A stretch of 18,827 nucleotides of DNA. Origin: Brevibacillus sp. GTDB lineage: Bacteria; Bacillota; Bacilli; Brevibacillales; Brevibacillaceae. Positions 7,929 through 16,600 of the stretch are shown here, piece by piece (position 1 is the first letter of the stretch; every line of letters begins with the position of its first letter). The notes beneath the pieces were generated by a model. That model did no database searches and was not told the DNA's origin. It was given only the letters and a program-made list of their open reading frames with translations. Position numbers and translations under genes: made by a program. The stretch spans positions 1-18,827 of the forward strand of contig JARDZO010000084.1 in NCBI GenBank assembly GCA_029240815.1. Reading direction: 5' to 3'.

Positions 7929-7952
7929 CAGGAATTTGGAGGTACATGGAAC

Positions 7953-8813
7953 ATGCCTGATTGGTTAAATATCGCCCTAAGGTCCATAGGGGCCGTTGCT
8001 TATTTGTTTATCTTGACGAAGCTGATTGGAAAAAGGCAGATCCGCCAGCTTACATACATCGAGTACATTGTCGGGATTACCATCGGTTCGATCGCTGGAT
8101 TTATGGCTATGGAAATGGACGGTCCCATTTACCACAGCTTGATCGCACTAACCATTTTTGCTCTGTTTCCTGTATTGCTGGAATGGCTCTCTCTTAAAAG
8201 CAAGGTCATCCGCAATGTGGTGGAAGGCAATGCCACCATACTGATCAAGGACGGCAAGGTTCTGGAAGACAATCTGAAAAGCGAACGGTTGACAACGGAA
8301 GACTTGCTGGAGCATCTGCGGATGAAAAATGTGTTCCGGGTGGCAGATGTGGAATTTGCCTTGATGGAATCGAGCGGAGAGCTGAGTGTGCTGCTCAAAT
8401 CGCAGCATCAGCCTATTACGCCGCAACACCTTGAGTTGACGGTCTCTCCTGCAGAAGAACCCCAGGCTGTCATCATGGATGGTGCGATCATGGATGAACC
8501 TTTGGCTACGATCGGGTTAAACCGCAGGTGGGTGAGGGCTGAACTGGAGAAAGCAGGAGTCGCGCTGGAGAACGTTTTTCTAGGTCAAGTCGACAAGGGA
8601 GGGCAGCTGTACCTTGACTTGTATGACGATAAGGTGCAAGTGCCCCAGCCAATGGAAATGAAGCTGACATTTGCCACCCTTAAAAAATGCCAGGCCGATC
8701 TGGAACTGTTCGCTTTGGAGACGAAAGACAAGCGAATGAAGCGGTCTTATCGATTTGATTCAGAGGAACTTCAAGATGTGATCGACCAGATAAAACCGTT
8801 GTTGATACGCTGA
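7953..8813 (+). CDS. DUF421 (YetF-like) membrane protein with C-terminal DUF1657 domain ('2Duf' architecture)
   Basis: A 286-residue protein. Three hydrophobic segments lie at about 8-25, 33-53 and 58-79. A soluble DUF421 domain follows (about 83-225), with the usual KSKVIRNVVEGNATILIKDGKV-like entry and a GLNRRW element. The final 50 residues (about 235-284) resemble DUF1657. This two-domain layout matches the 2Duf protein reported from mobile spoVA2mob operons, where it raises wet-heat resistance of spores, probably by acting on the inner membrane. That role is transferred here by architecture only. The frame is open from a TTG at 7920, but GGAGG at 7938-7942 points to the ATG at 7953. The spoVAC start follows 14 bases after its stop. 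Confidence 0.88.
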   Translation: MPDWLNIALRSIGAVAYLFILTKLIGKRQIRQLTYIEYIVGITIGSIAGFMAMEMDGPIYHSLIALTIFALFPVLLEWLSLKSKVIRNVVEGNATILIKDGKVLEDNLKSERLTTEDLLEHLRMKNVFRVADVEFALMESSGELSVLLKSQHQPITPQHLELTVSPAEEPQAVIMDGAIMDEPLATIGLNRRWVRAELEKAGVALENVFLGQVDKGGQLYLDLYDDKVQVPQPMEMKLTFATLKKCQADLELFALETKDKRMKRSYRFDSEELQDVIDQIKPLLIR

Positions 8814-8827
8814 CGGGAGTGATTCAG

Positions 8828-9301
8828 ATGGCTGACCAGAAAAAGAAAAAGCTTACGTTGATGCAGCAGGAATACCAGGAATTAGCAAAAATACATGAAC
8901 CGCCCCGCCCGCTCGTACGCAATTTTACCAGAGCCTTCCTCGTTGGGGGAGTCATCTGTCTGATCGGGCAAGGACTTCAAGAGATATTCATCCGTTACTT
9001 CCACTTTACTGAAAAAACGGCAGGCAATCCGACAGTGGCTGTACTCATTTTTATTTCGGCTCTGTTGACCGGACTTGGGCTGTATGACCGGATCGCTCAG
9101 TGGGCGGGGGCAGGAACCAGTGTCCCGGTAACGGGCTTTGCCAATTCCATTGCTTCTGCGGCGATCGACCATCGCAGCGAGGGATTCGTCCTTGGAGTGG
9201 GCGGCAACATGTTTAAGCTGGCGGGATCTGTCATCATGTTTGGAGTCGCTTCCGCTTTTCTCATTGGACTGATAAAAACGCTGATAAAAATGGGAGGATG
9301 A
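8828..9301 (+). CDS. spoVAC: Stage V sporulation protein AC
   Basis: A 157-residue inner-membrane protein of spores. SpoVAC of B. subtilis acts as a mechanosensitive channel and moves dipicolinic acid with the other SpoVA proteins. A Lys-rich N-terminus (residues 4-8) leads to RPLVRNFTRAFLVGGVICLIGQ, typical of the family. Further hydrophobic segments cover about 70-90 and 125-155. The signature AGAGTSVPVTGFANSIASAA is intact. A GTG at 8819 would lengthen the protein by three residues, but GGGAGTGA at 8815-8822 places the start at the ATG 8828. It is followed after three bases by spoVAD. Length and motifs are normal, so a working protein is expected. Confidence 0.94.
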   Translation: MADQKKKKLTLMQQEYQELAKIHEPPRPLVRNFTRAFLVGGVICLIGQGLQEIFIRYFHFTEKTAGNPTVAVLIFISALLTGLGLYDRIAQWAGAGTSVPVTGFANSIASAAIDHRSEGFVLGVGGNMFKLAGSVIMFGVASAFLIGLIKTLIKMGG

Positions 9302-9304
9302 AGC

Positions 9305-10315
9305 ATGCGCCAGGGTCACCAATCATGGGTGTTCTCTACAAAGCCGGTGATTGCCGGCACTTCGGCGATAGGCGGTCCATTCGAGGCACAGGGACCGCTA
9401 GCCGAAGATTTTGATACGCTTCATGGTCACCTCATGATCGGACAGGATAGCTGGGAGAAGGCGGAAAGAGTTTTACTGGAGGAAGCCTGTGACAAAGCGA
9501 TAGAAAAAGCGGGCCTCACAAAAGAGCAGATTCACTTCATGCTGGCTGGCGATTTGATGAATCAGAGCATCTCCGCCAATTTTTCCGCCCGTACACTCGC
9601 GATTCCCTTCCTCGGGATCTTTGGGGCTTGCTCCACTTCAATGGAGGGCTTGGCCTTGGCAGCCCAGCTGGTAGACAGCAAGTCGGCCGATTACGTAGTG
9701 GCCGCGACAGGCAGTCACAATGCGGCGGCGGAAAAACAATATCGATATCCGACAGAGTACGGCTCTCAAAAACCACCTACCGCGCAGTGGACCGTTACGG
9801 GAGCAGGAGCGGCCGTGGTCGCCAGCCAAGGAAACGGGCCGCGTATTCTGGCGGCCACTATCGGCAGAATCGTGGATATGGGCATGTCAGACCCGTTTAA
9901 CATGGGCGCGGCAATGGCGCCGGCAGCATTGTCAACATTGGAAACGCATTTTCGGGATCTGCAGCTCCCGCACGATCATTACGACCTTGTGGTGACAGGC
10001 GATTTGGGGAAAGTGGGCCACTCTATCTTGTCTGAGCTGCTTCCCAAACACAACGTTCATATTCCATTGGAACGCTATGTGGACTGCGGCATGCTCATTT
10101 ACGGAGATAATCCCAATGTATGGTCGGGTGGCAGCGGATGCGGTTGTTGCGCGACTGTCACATATGGACATCTGATGAGCAAAATGAAGGCAGGGGCATG
10201 GAAGCGAATTCTGGTGGTGGCCACGGGAGCGCTGCTCTCTCCCATTTCCTTTCAGCAAGGTGAGAGTATCCCTTGTATTGCCCACGCAGTAGCGATTGAA
10301 GCGGAACCGCTGTAA
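9305..10315 (+). CDS. spoVAD: Stage V sporulation protein AD (dipicolinic-acid-binding)
   Basis: A 336-residue soluble protein with a thiolase-like fold. In B. subtilis SpoVAD binds dipicolinic acid and sits on the outer side of the spore inner membrane. Family features include the opening [20 protein letters not shown], the element [15 protein letters not shown] with C109 at the thiolase nucleophile position, [20 protein letters not shown] (about 134-153), [14 protein letters not shown], and the late [11 protein letters not shown] stretch. The length matches known SpoVAD. GGGAGGATGA overlaps the end of spoVAC and fixes the ATG. Its neighbours AC and AE complete the conserved C-D-E core of spoVA operons. 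Confidence 0.95.
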   Translation: MRQGHQSWVFSTKPVIAGTSAIGGPFEAQGPLAEDFDTLHGHLMIGQDSWEKAERVLLEEACDKAIEKAGLTKEQIHFMLAGDLMNQSISANFSARTLAIPFLGIFGACSTSMEGLALAAQLVDSKSADYVVAATGSHNAAAEKQYRYPTEYGSQKPPTAQWTVTGAGAAVVASQGNGPRILAATIGRIVDMGMSDPFNMGAAMAPAALSTLETHFRDLQLPHDHYDLVVTGDLGKVGHSILSELLPKHNVHIPLERYVDCGMLIYGDNPNVWSGGSGCGCCATVTYGHLMSKMKAGAWKRILVVATGALLSPISFQQGESIPCIAHAVAIEAEPL

Positions 10316-10326
10316 GGAGGGGGAGC

Positions 10327-10677
10327 ATGACGTTTTTCTGGGCATTTCTCGTAGGAGGAACGATTTGCCTGATCGGACAGTTCCTCATGGATGTGGTTAA
10401 ACTAACTCCGGCCCATACCATGTCATCCTTGGTCGTGGCCGGAGCTGTGCTTGACGGTGTCGGGTTGTACGAGCCGTTGATCAAGTTTGCCGGTGCGGGC
10501 GCTACTGTTCCCATTACCAGTTTTGGCAACGCCTTGGTTCATGGAGCCATGGCGGAGGCCGAGCAGCATGGGCTGGCAGGCATTGTCACTGGAATTTTTG
10601 AAGTGACGAGCGCAGGCATTTCGGCAGCAATCGTATTTGGTTTTTTCATGGCAGTGCTGTTCCGTCCAAAGGGCTGA
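10327..10677 (+). CDS. spoVAE: Stage V sporulation protein AE (AEb type)
   Basis: A 116-residue membrane protein, the usual partner of SpoVAC and SpoVAD in dipicolinic acid transport during spore formation and germination. Its start [16 protein letters not shown] and central [20 protein letters not shown] parallel segments of SpoVAC (FLVGGVICLIGQ; AGAGTSVPVTGFANSI), so the two are related channel-type subunits. Three to four hydrophobic stretches are visible, and the protein ends soon after the last one. AGGAGGGGGA just before the ATG supports the start. Only 37 bases separate it from the next gene, without a terminator. Confidence 0.94.
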   Translation: MTFFWAFLVGGTICLIGQFLMDVVKLTPAHTMSSLVVAGAVLDGVGLYEPLIKFAGAGATVPITSFGNALVHGAMAEAEQHGLAGIVTGIFEVTSAGISAAIVFGFFMAVLFRPKG

Positions 10678-10714
10678 AAGTGTCAGGTTTGTTTATGAAG
10701 TAAGGGGGACGCCA

Positions 10715-12292
10715 ATGAAAGTACATCATAAGCTTTCATCTTTGCTAGTGATAGTACTAAGTATGTTGATCATTAGTTGCACGGCAAACCCAAGTGAACG
10801 CCTAAACCTGCAAAGCGTCGAGTCCCCTGACCCTCCCCATTCAAAGCCGGTTATCATGATCCTTATCGATTCTTTAATGGATAAGCCTTTGCGCGAAGCG
10901 ATCGAAAAAGGAAGCGTGCCAGCTTTGCAGTATGTAATGGCACACGGGCATTATTACCCGCAGATGGTCAGCTCCTTTCCCACTATGTCCGTGACGATAG
11001 ACAGTTCCTTGTTAACGGGGACCTATGCGGACCAGCATCATGTGCCAGGTCTGGTTTGGTACAGCGGAAAAGAAAAACGCATGATCTTCTATGGGAACGG
11101 ACCCAAGGAAGCATTGAAAATCAATCAACCGCAAGTACTCATCGATGCGGTGTACCAGTTAAACCAAGTGCAATTGAACAAACAGACCAAGACGATCCAT
11201 GAAGAGTTGGCGGAGAAAGGTAAACAGTCCGCTTCCATCAATGGGATCGTCTTCAGAGGAAAGACGGAACACATTTTGCGAGTACCGCCCTTGATCGCAA
11301 ATACTACGTCTTTGCCGCAACAATTGAAAGTAACGGGACCACCCTTTCTTTCCTATGCCGCACTGGCGCAACTTGACCCCAACAATAAGAATGATCGGCT
11401 GTGGAAGAAATACGGCATGAACAACCTTTTTTCCGCACACGACACTGCTTATCTGATCACGCAAAAGAAACTACCCAGCGTAACGCTCGTCTACTTCCCG
11501 GAGAATGATATGGCGGTGCATAAAAAGGGCGTCTCTCAGTTAAAGGGAATTGAAGAAGCGGACCAAGCACTGCAAGTCGTGTTGAATGCCTACGGATCGT
11601 GGGATCAGGCTGTAAAAAATGCGGTATGGATCGTCATGGGGGACAGTGGGCAAAGCGCTGTACGGCATGATCGACAAGCAGCCACTGTCGATCTAAGGCC
11701 GCTATTGAACCGGTACCGCATTGCGAGATTAAATGAGCCTGTAGGGGCCGATGACCAGATCGTAATTTCCACTAACGAACGGATGGCCTATGTCTATGCA
11801 ATCGATGAGAAGGTTCCCTTATCTGACGTTGTGAAGCTTTTGCAGAATGAGAGCAAGCTCGATCTCATCGCGATGAAAGACGGCAAAAATGTGCAGGTCA
11901 CAGCGGGCAAAAACAGCAGGATGTTTTCCTATCGCCCTGGTGGAAATGACAAGGATGAGTATGGGCAAACGTGGACGATATCGGGCGATCCCAGTGTCGC
12001 AGATATCACGATAACGAACCATCAAATCAAATATGGGAAATATCCAGATGTATTGGCGAGGCTGTATGGGGCAATGAACTCTCACGAAGGACGATACGTT
12101 GTCGTCACGATCCAGCCTGGATATGAGCTCGTCACGGAAAGCTCGCCGACACACGTCGGAGGAAGCGCTCATGGTTCCCTGCATGAATTAGATTCTCTCG
12201 TTCCGTTTCTGGTCGCTGGAACGAATACTGGTCCAAAAACGATGCGGATCGTTGATGTCAAAGACTGGATTTTACAACTGGCGAATGAATAA
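10715..12292 (+). CDS. Lipoprotein of the alkaline phosphatase/nucleotide pyrophosphatase-phosphodiesterase superfamily
   Basis: A 525-residue predicted lipoprotein: hydrophobic start with lipobox IISC (C22), then a short linker. The catalytic fold begins at KPVIMILIDSLM with metal ligand D52. The nucleophile is probably T90 in SSFPT, and D265 and H269 lie in FPENDMAVH. The usual Asp-His pair reads GDSG (D310-S311), so one histidine ligand is replaced by serine. A late GGSAHGS supplies another His. Members hydrolyse phosphodiesters or phosphomonoesters, but the substrate here is unknown. The frame opens earlier, inside spoVAE. AAGGGGGA at about 10701-10708 selects the ATG at 10715. Its place behind spoVAE suggests expression in the forespore and a role in the spore envelope, which is inference. 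A terminator follows. Confidence 0.82.
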   Translation: MKVHHKLSSLLVIVLSMLIISCTANPSERLNLQSVESPDPPHSKPVIMILIDSLMDKPLREAIEKGSVPALQYVMAHGHYYPQMVSSFPTMSVTIDSSLLTGTYADQHHVPGLVWYSGKEKRMIFYGNGPKEALKINQPQVLIDAVYQLNQVQLNKQTKTIHEELAEKGKQSASINGIVFRGKTEHILRVPPLIANTTSLPQQLKVTGPPFLSYAALAQLDPNNKNDRLWKKYGMNNLFSAHDTAYLITQKKLPSVTLVYFPENDMAVHKKGVSQLKGIEEADQALQVVLNAYGSWDQAVKNAVWIVMGDSGQSAVRHDRQAATVDLRPLLNRYRIARLNEPVGADDQIVISTNERMAYVYAIDEKVPLSDVVKLLQNESKLDLIAMKDGKNVQVTAGKNSRMFSYRPGGNDKDEYGQTWTISGDPSVADITITNHQIKYGKYPDVLARLYGAMNSHEGRYVVVTIQPGYELVTESSPTHVGGSAHGSLHELDSLVPFLVAGTNTGPKTMRIVDVKDWILQLANE

Positions 12293-12310
12293 GTCTGGGT
12301 AGCTTTTCAG

Positions 12311-12341
12311 TATAAAAAAAGAAACCCCAGGATGCGTGGGG
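12311..12341 (-). terminator. Intrinsic terminator of the NHL gene
   Basis: Read on the minus strand, CCCCA (from 12341) pairs with TGGGG (to 12325) around a 7-base loop, then TTTCTTTTTTTATA follows. The stem is short but pure G-C apart from one pair, and the T-tract is strong. It lies about 25 bases after the NHL stop codon. Confidence 0.75.
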
Positions 12342-12356
12342 CTTCGCTACAATCTG

Positions 12357-12392
12357 ACGCGGGATCATTGTCCTGCGTTATTTTTATTTGCT
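12357..12392 (+). terminator. Intrinsic terminator of the spoVA/phosphodiesterase operon
   Basis: ACGCGGGA (12357-12364) and TCCTGCGT (12371-12378) form an 8-bp stem with one G-T pair and loop TCATTG, followed by TATTTTTATTT. It overlaps the stop codon and last codons of the convergent NHL gene on the other strand. Confidence 0.75.
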
Positions 12393-13597
12393 TGGATTTG
12401 AAGAACGTTATTACGAAAGGAATCGACTACCCAGATTGCTCCAGAAGCATCGACCGCAACATCGACAGGGAGCTGGAGTGGCGCAGCGGGTGAAGAAATG
12501 GATTCGGTAGCGCTGACCATATCTGTCTGAGGTACACCGAGTGTCCCAGTCAATGTAGTGACCTTTCCATCATGCAAATAACGGACGGCGTGATTCATGC
12601 TGTCGGCAATGATCAGGCCTCCCTCAGTAGTCAGCGCCAAGCCCCTCGGAAACAGAAATTGAGCCGTGTCCGCATCACCATCTGCGTAGCTCCCTTCCAT
12701 GTAGAGACTATTGGGAGGATACTTGGAGCTCGTGTGACCTGCTACAGTGGTGACGGTCTTCTGTTGCAAATCGATATAACGGATGCGTTGGTTGCCGGTG
12801 TCACTCACGTACAGATTTCCTTTGGCATCCAGGCAAATTCCACTTGGTTCATTAAACGTGGCGGTTTCCAGCGGACCATCTTGAAAATCTCCAGCTGGTT
12901 CTACATCGCCCGGTGATATCTCCACGGTTCTTTTGGACGGACTGTTTAAGGTTGTCACGGTCCCGTCGATGGCAATTTTGCGAATGACATGGTTCAAGGT
13001 GTCTGCGACAAAGACCGTCCCATCAGGAGCGACAGCAAGATCAGCGGGGGCATGAAAACGGGCCTGCTGCCCGTTTCCGTCGCGGTTGCCCATGACGCCA
13101 TCCCCACCAATCGTACGTACCCCTTGAGAAGTAATCTTGCGGATGGAGTGATTACCGGTATCCGCTACGTAAAGATTATTTTGCGAATCCAGCGCGAGTC
13201 CCTGAGGATCTTGGAAAACAGAAAGATTTGCGCTGCCGTCATAAAGCGTTCCAATCGGGAAACCCTTGGAATCCTCCGAAAAGGTAAAGCCAGCGTAGGT
13301 CGTCATATTTCCTTGGAACAGCTTGCGAATCAGGTGGCTTTTGGTGTCAGCAATATAGACCGTACCGTCCGGGTGCAAGGCGATGCTCATCGGCGTGCGA
13401 AACGATGCGGACAGGGCCGCGCCGTTATCTTCACCGAATAATCCGCTCCCAGCAATGGTCACGACTGAGGGGGCGGGGGCATTTTGTGCAGGCTGCCCGA
13501 CACTCTCGGCCAGAGCGGGAGTTACAGCAGCGGTAGGGGCTGCTAACAGCCCGATCATGAGGGTCACCATCCGGATGGTCTGTTTGATTGGTTTCAT
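12365..13597 (-). CDS. Secreted NHL-repeat beta-propeller protein
   Basis: A 410-residue exported protein. The signal peptide has a Lys/Arg start, the core MVTLMIGLLAAPTAAV and a likely cut after ALA (about residue 30). Six NHL repeats follow, each with a phrase of the type GLALDSQNNLYVADTGNHSIRKI: cores IALHPDGTVYIADT, GLALDSQNNLYVADT, LAVAPDGTVFVADT, ICLDAKGNLYVSDT, LALTTEGGLIIADS and VAVDASGAIWVVDS. They should close a six-bladed propeller, a scaffold for binding proteins or ligands. No catalytic residues or wall anchor are seen. AAAGGAGC precedes the ATG. The gene follows the FecR gene after 85 bases with no terminator, so the two may be cotranscribed. The function is unknown. A surface binding role is inferred. 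Confidence 0.87.
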   Translation of the reverse strand: MKPIKQTIRMVTLMIGLLAAPTAAVTPALAESVGQPAQNAPAPSVVTIAGSGLFGEDNGAALSASFRTPMSIALHPDGTVYIADTKSHLIRKLFQGNMTTYAGFTFSEDSKGFPIGTLYDGSANLSVFQDPQGLALDSQNNLYVADTGNHSIRKITSQGVRTIGGDGVMGNRDGNGQQARFHAPADLAVAPDGTVFVADTLNHVIRKIAIDGTVTTLNSPSKRTVEISPGDVEPAGDFQDGPLETATFNEPSGICLDAKGNLYVSDTGNQRIRYIDLQQKTVTTVAGHTSSKYPPNSLYMEGSYADGDADTAQFLFPRGLALTTEGGLIIADSMNHAVRYLHDGKVTTLTGTLGVPQTDMVSATESISSPAAPLQLPVDVAVDASGAIWVVDSFRNNVLQIQANKNNAGQ

Positions 13598-13682
13598 ATC
13601 CGTTGCTCCTTTTAATTACTTCCTGAGCATACGACTTTGAGAAGTACGCAACTAGCTTTCATGAAATCGTATCTCCCTAGAT

Positions 13683-16600
13683 TTAAACGAGCGGTGGCTT
13701 AGGTTCGTCGGTACCAGGTTCGTCGGTACCAGGCTCGTCCGTAGCTGGCTCGTCGGTACCAGGTTCGTCGGTATCAGGCTCGTCCGTAGCTGGCTCGTCG
13801 GTACCAGGCTCGTCGGTACCAGGTTCGTCGGTATCAGGCTCGTCCGTAGCTGGCTCGTCGGTACCAGGTTCGTCGGTACCAGGCTCGACGGTTCCGGGCT
13901 CGCCTGGTGTGAACGAATAGGTGCCTTCCGCTATCAAGTCACCAGATGCATGATATACCTCGACCTTGATTTCATACTCAAAGCCTGGCTCGAAACCAGA
14001 TAAAGTCATACTAGAGATTCCATCCGCATCAAGTATTGATACACCCTGTTCCTCGCCATTTTGGAGAACGCTATAGGAGTCAGCCCCCGGAATTGTAACC
14101 CAATAAAACTCTTGGCTTCCGTCAACGAACTCACCCGGTTGAATGGAGAATTCGATAACAGGTGGTGGAGTTTCTCCTGACGTTGTTTTTACTGTTTTTT
14201 GTCCTTCCGCAGTGGGGAAATCTCCAGGCCATTCTCTCACGTAGAGAGTATACTCGGTGTTGGGCGACAGTCCAGTAAACGTATACTCATAGGGATCCTC
14301 GGATCCAACCCATATGCTGTCAATCTCTACCGATTCATCATCGAGATAGAACCGATAGGAGCGCTCGGGTCTGCCCGGTTCCCAAGTGATTTTGATAGAA
14401 TCGGGACCTTTCTCCATCACGCTGATGTTCAGTCCAGGAAGCGATTTCGTACGAAACGGTAAACTACCTTCTGCAATGGTTTTCCCTTGGGCGTCCAAGG
14501 CCTGAACCTTGAGACTATAGTCTTTTCCTGGATTGAGTCGGTCTAAAAGAAGGTAGCTTCTCGAGGAATCGAGATCATCGTAAAGTTCATAGTGTTCTTC
14601 CATTCGCACATTGTTTAAGTAAACTCGATAGTCTGAAGCCCCTTCTATCAGGTTCCAACTAAAATCTCCGGTTTCATAAAATACATCATCTTGCTCGATC
14701 TCAATATCATCTACAGACACCGGCGGAGGAAGTGGCGGCACCTTCCCTAGCTGAAACGAATTGCTCTGCGCGACATAGCGGGAGCCTTCGGAAAATTTGA
14801 CCGTGTAGGACTGAAGCGGCATTTCCGCTGTATCCGTAGCAAGTGTGATGGTCAATCCGCTGTTCCCGTTATGCTCCACAGATGCAATAGGCAGTCCCGG
14901 TATGTCGATGTCATAGGAAGATACAGATATCGGCTGTGAAAAACTGACGCTAATATGCTGACTGTCAATCACACTGGCCTGAGCCGTGCTGTATATGAGA
15001 TCGGCAGTGTTGCTGTCGCGCATGTTGCGCTTCGCGGCGTAGGCTTCAATCGTTTCCCCGTCGCCAGGGACAGTCAGTCTGTCGCCTGAGGTATATTCTT
15101 TAAAGCGATCTCCGCGTTTGACGTAGATCGTAGCCCCAGGTGTCTCGGAGGATAAAGAGATAGCTGTGCCGTTATCGACAAGTCCTTCAGCCGGGGTAGC
15201 AATCACTTCGGCGACCTGTGGCGCCTGGAGCACTCCGTAAGCCGAGAAGTGGCTAACGGTTGCTGTCGCTATTCCAGAGGAAACAGTGGTAGGGACGTAC
15301 TCCCAGTCATCGCTGCCGTTCCAGTGGAAGATACCGACTTGCCCCTGACTGGCTTTTGCATCAACAGGGAAAGCAATCGTTACAGGCTCTTTGATTTCGA
15401 TCCCACTAAATTTGAAATCGATAATCGGTCCAGCGGCAGTGAGAGTACGATCTGCTGGCAGAGCAGGGGAGACTGCTTGCAACGTTGCAGTTGCCCTGCT
15501 CGATACATTCATGGCCCCAAAGTCAAGCACGATTCCCTTTTCAAACAAGAGTCGTTGTTGCAGGAGCGGGACAGGTGAACCAAGCGGAGCGACGACCTTT
15601 AGCGCTGCTTGTACTTTTGGATCATAGCCTTTCACTGTTCCCTCAAATGTGAAGACTCCGGTCAGGCTCGTGTCGGCTTTCTTGTTCCAACTAACCGGAA
15701 CGGACCTTTTACTCCCGGTGCTCATGATGGCCTGGACGGTTGTTGGGAGCGAATATGATTTCAAGAGATGGGTCTCTAGGGAAAGTGGCTGAATTTTTTC
15801 GATGGTGGCATCTTCTTTGTCATCGCCACCAGATCCTGAACCGCCGGAACCGCCAGAACCACCAGAACCGCCGGAACCACCAGAACCAGAACCTCCAGAG
15901 GAGCCGGTCGTGGACCCTGGAGAAGCAGGGTTTTCCTTAGCGAATTGCTCTTTAGCCTGTTGCTTCTTTTTTTGATTTTCCTCTGCATTTTGCTGGGCTA
16001 ATCTGTTGAGATTTTCCTGGATTTGGGCGATCAGGCTGGCATTGTTGGCCAACTCCTCTTGTTTCTTCTTCTGTTCCACCAACGATTGTTGTTTGCGTTT
16101 TTCGTTTGCTTCCAAAAGCTTTTGGCGTTCTGCTTCTTGCTCGGAAGTCAAGTCGAGCTTAGAAACAGCATTCAGATCAATTTTTCTGGTTAGCTCTTGA
16201 TTCGCCGTTTTGATCAGGTCCGCAATCTGTTCTTGTGAAACTTTATTTTCTTCAATCGCTTTTACGATCAGGGCATTAAGGAAGTCATCCAAGTTCTGCT
16301 TATACTTGCTCAAATCATCCTGAGATTGCAGTTGGAGCGATTTAGAGACTTCGGGAGGAAGGTTTTGAGTCAGGCGCTGGATAAACTGATCTTGCTCCTC
16401 ATCCATCATCCCCTTATTGCGAATCAATGCCTCGATGATAGAAGGGGAGAGGGAGTTCATCATATCATCTGGTAGAATAACCGCAGCCGTAGATTCTGGA
16501 AGAGAGGCATCTTCTCCTGGCCTAGGCAAATAGAAGGCACCAATCATCCCTGGATAAATGAAGTGGCTGTCACGCTGATCGAGGGAAGCAGTAGCTACTG

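Noticed and set aside
10637..10714. Extended N-terminus of the phosphodiesterase lipoprotein starting inside spoVAE
   Set aside because: The extension overlaps spoVAE, lacks a ribosome site and would bury the lipoprotein signal; ATG 10715 with AAGGGGGA is far better.
7669..12392. spoVA-type operon as part of a visible transposon
   Set aside because: Although similar operons are mobile, no transposase, resolvase or terminal inverted repeats were seen around it in this window.
12572..13441. Two plus-strand open frames opposite the NHL gene
   Set aside because: The NHL repeats, signal peptide and ribosome site on the minus strand explain this region; the plus frames have no motif.
13701..13895. 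Tandem repeats as a possible CRISPR array
   Set aside because: Units are 15 bp, in frame, contiguous without spacers, and code for a pentapeptide tail; no cas genes are present.
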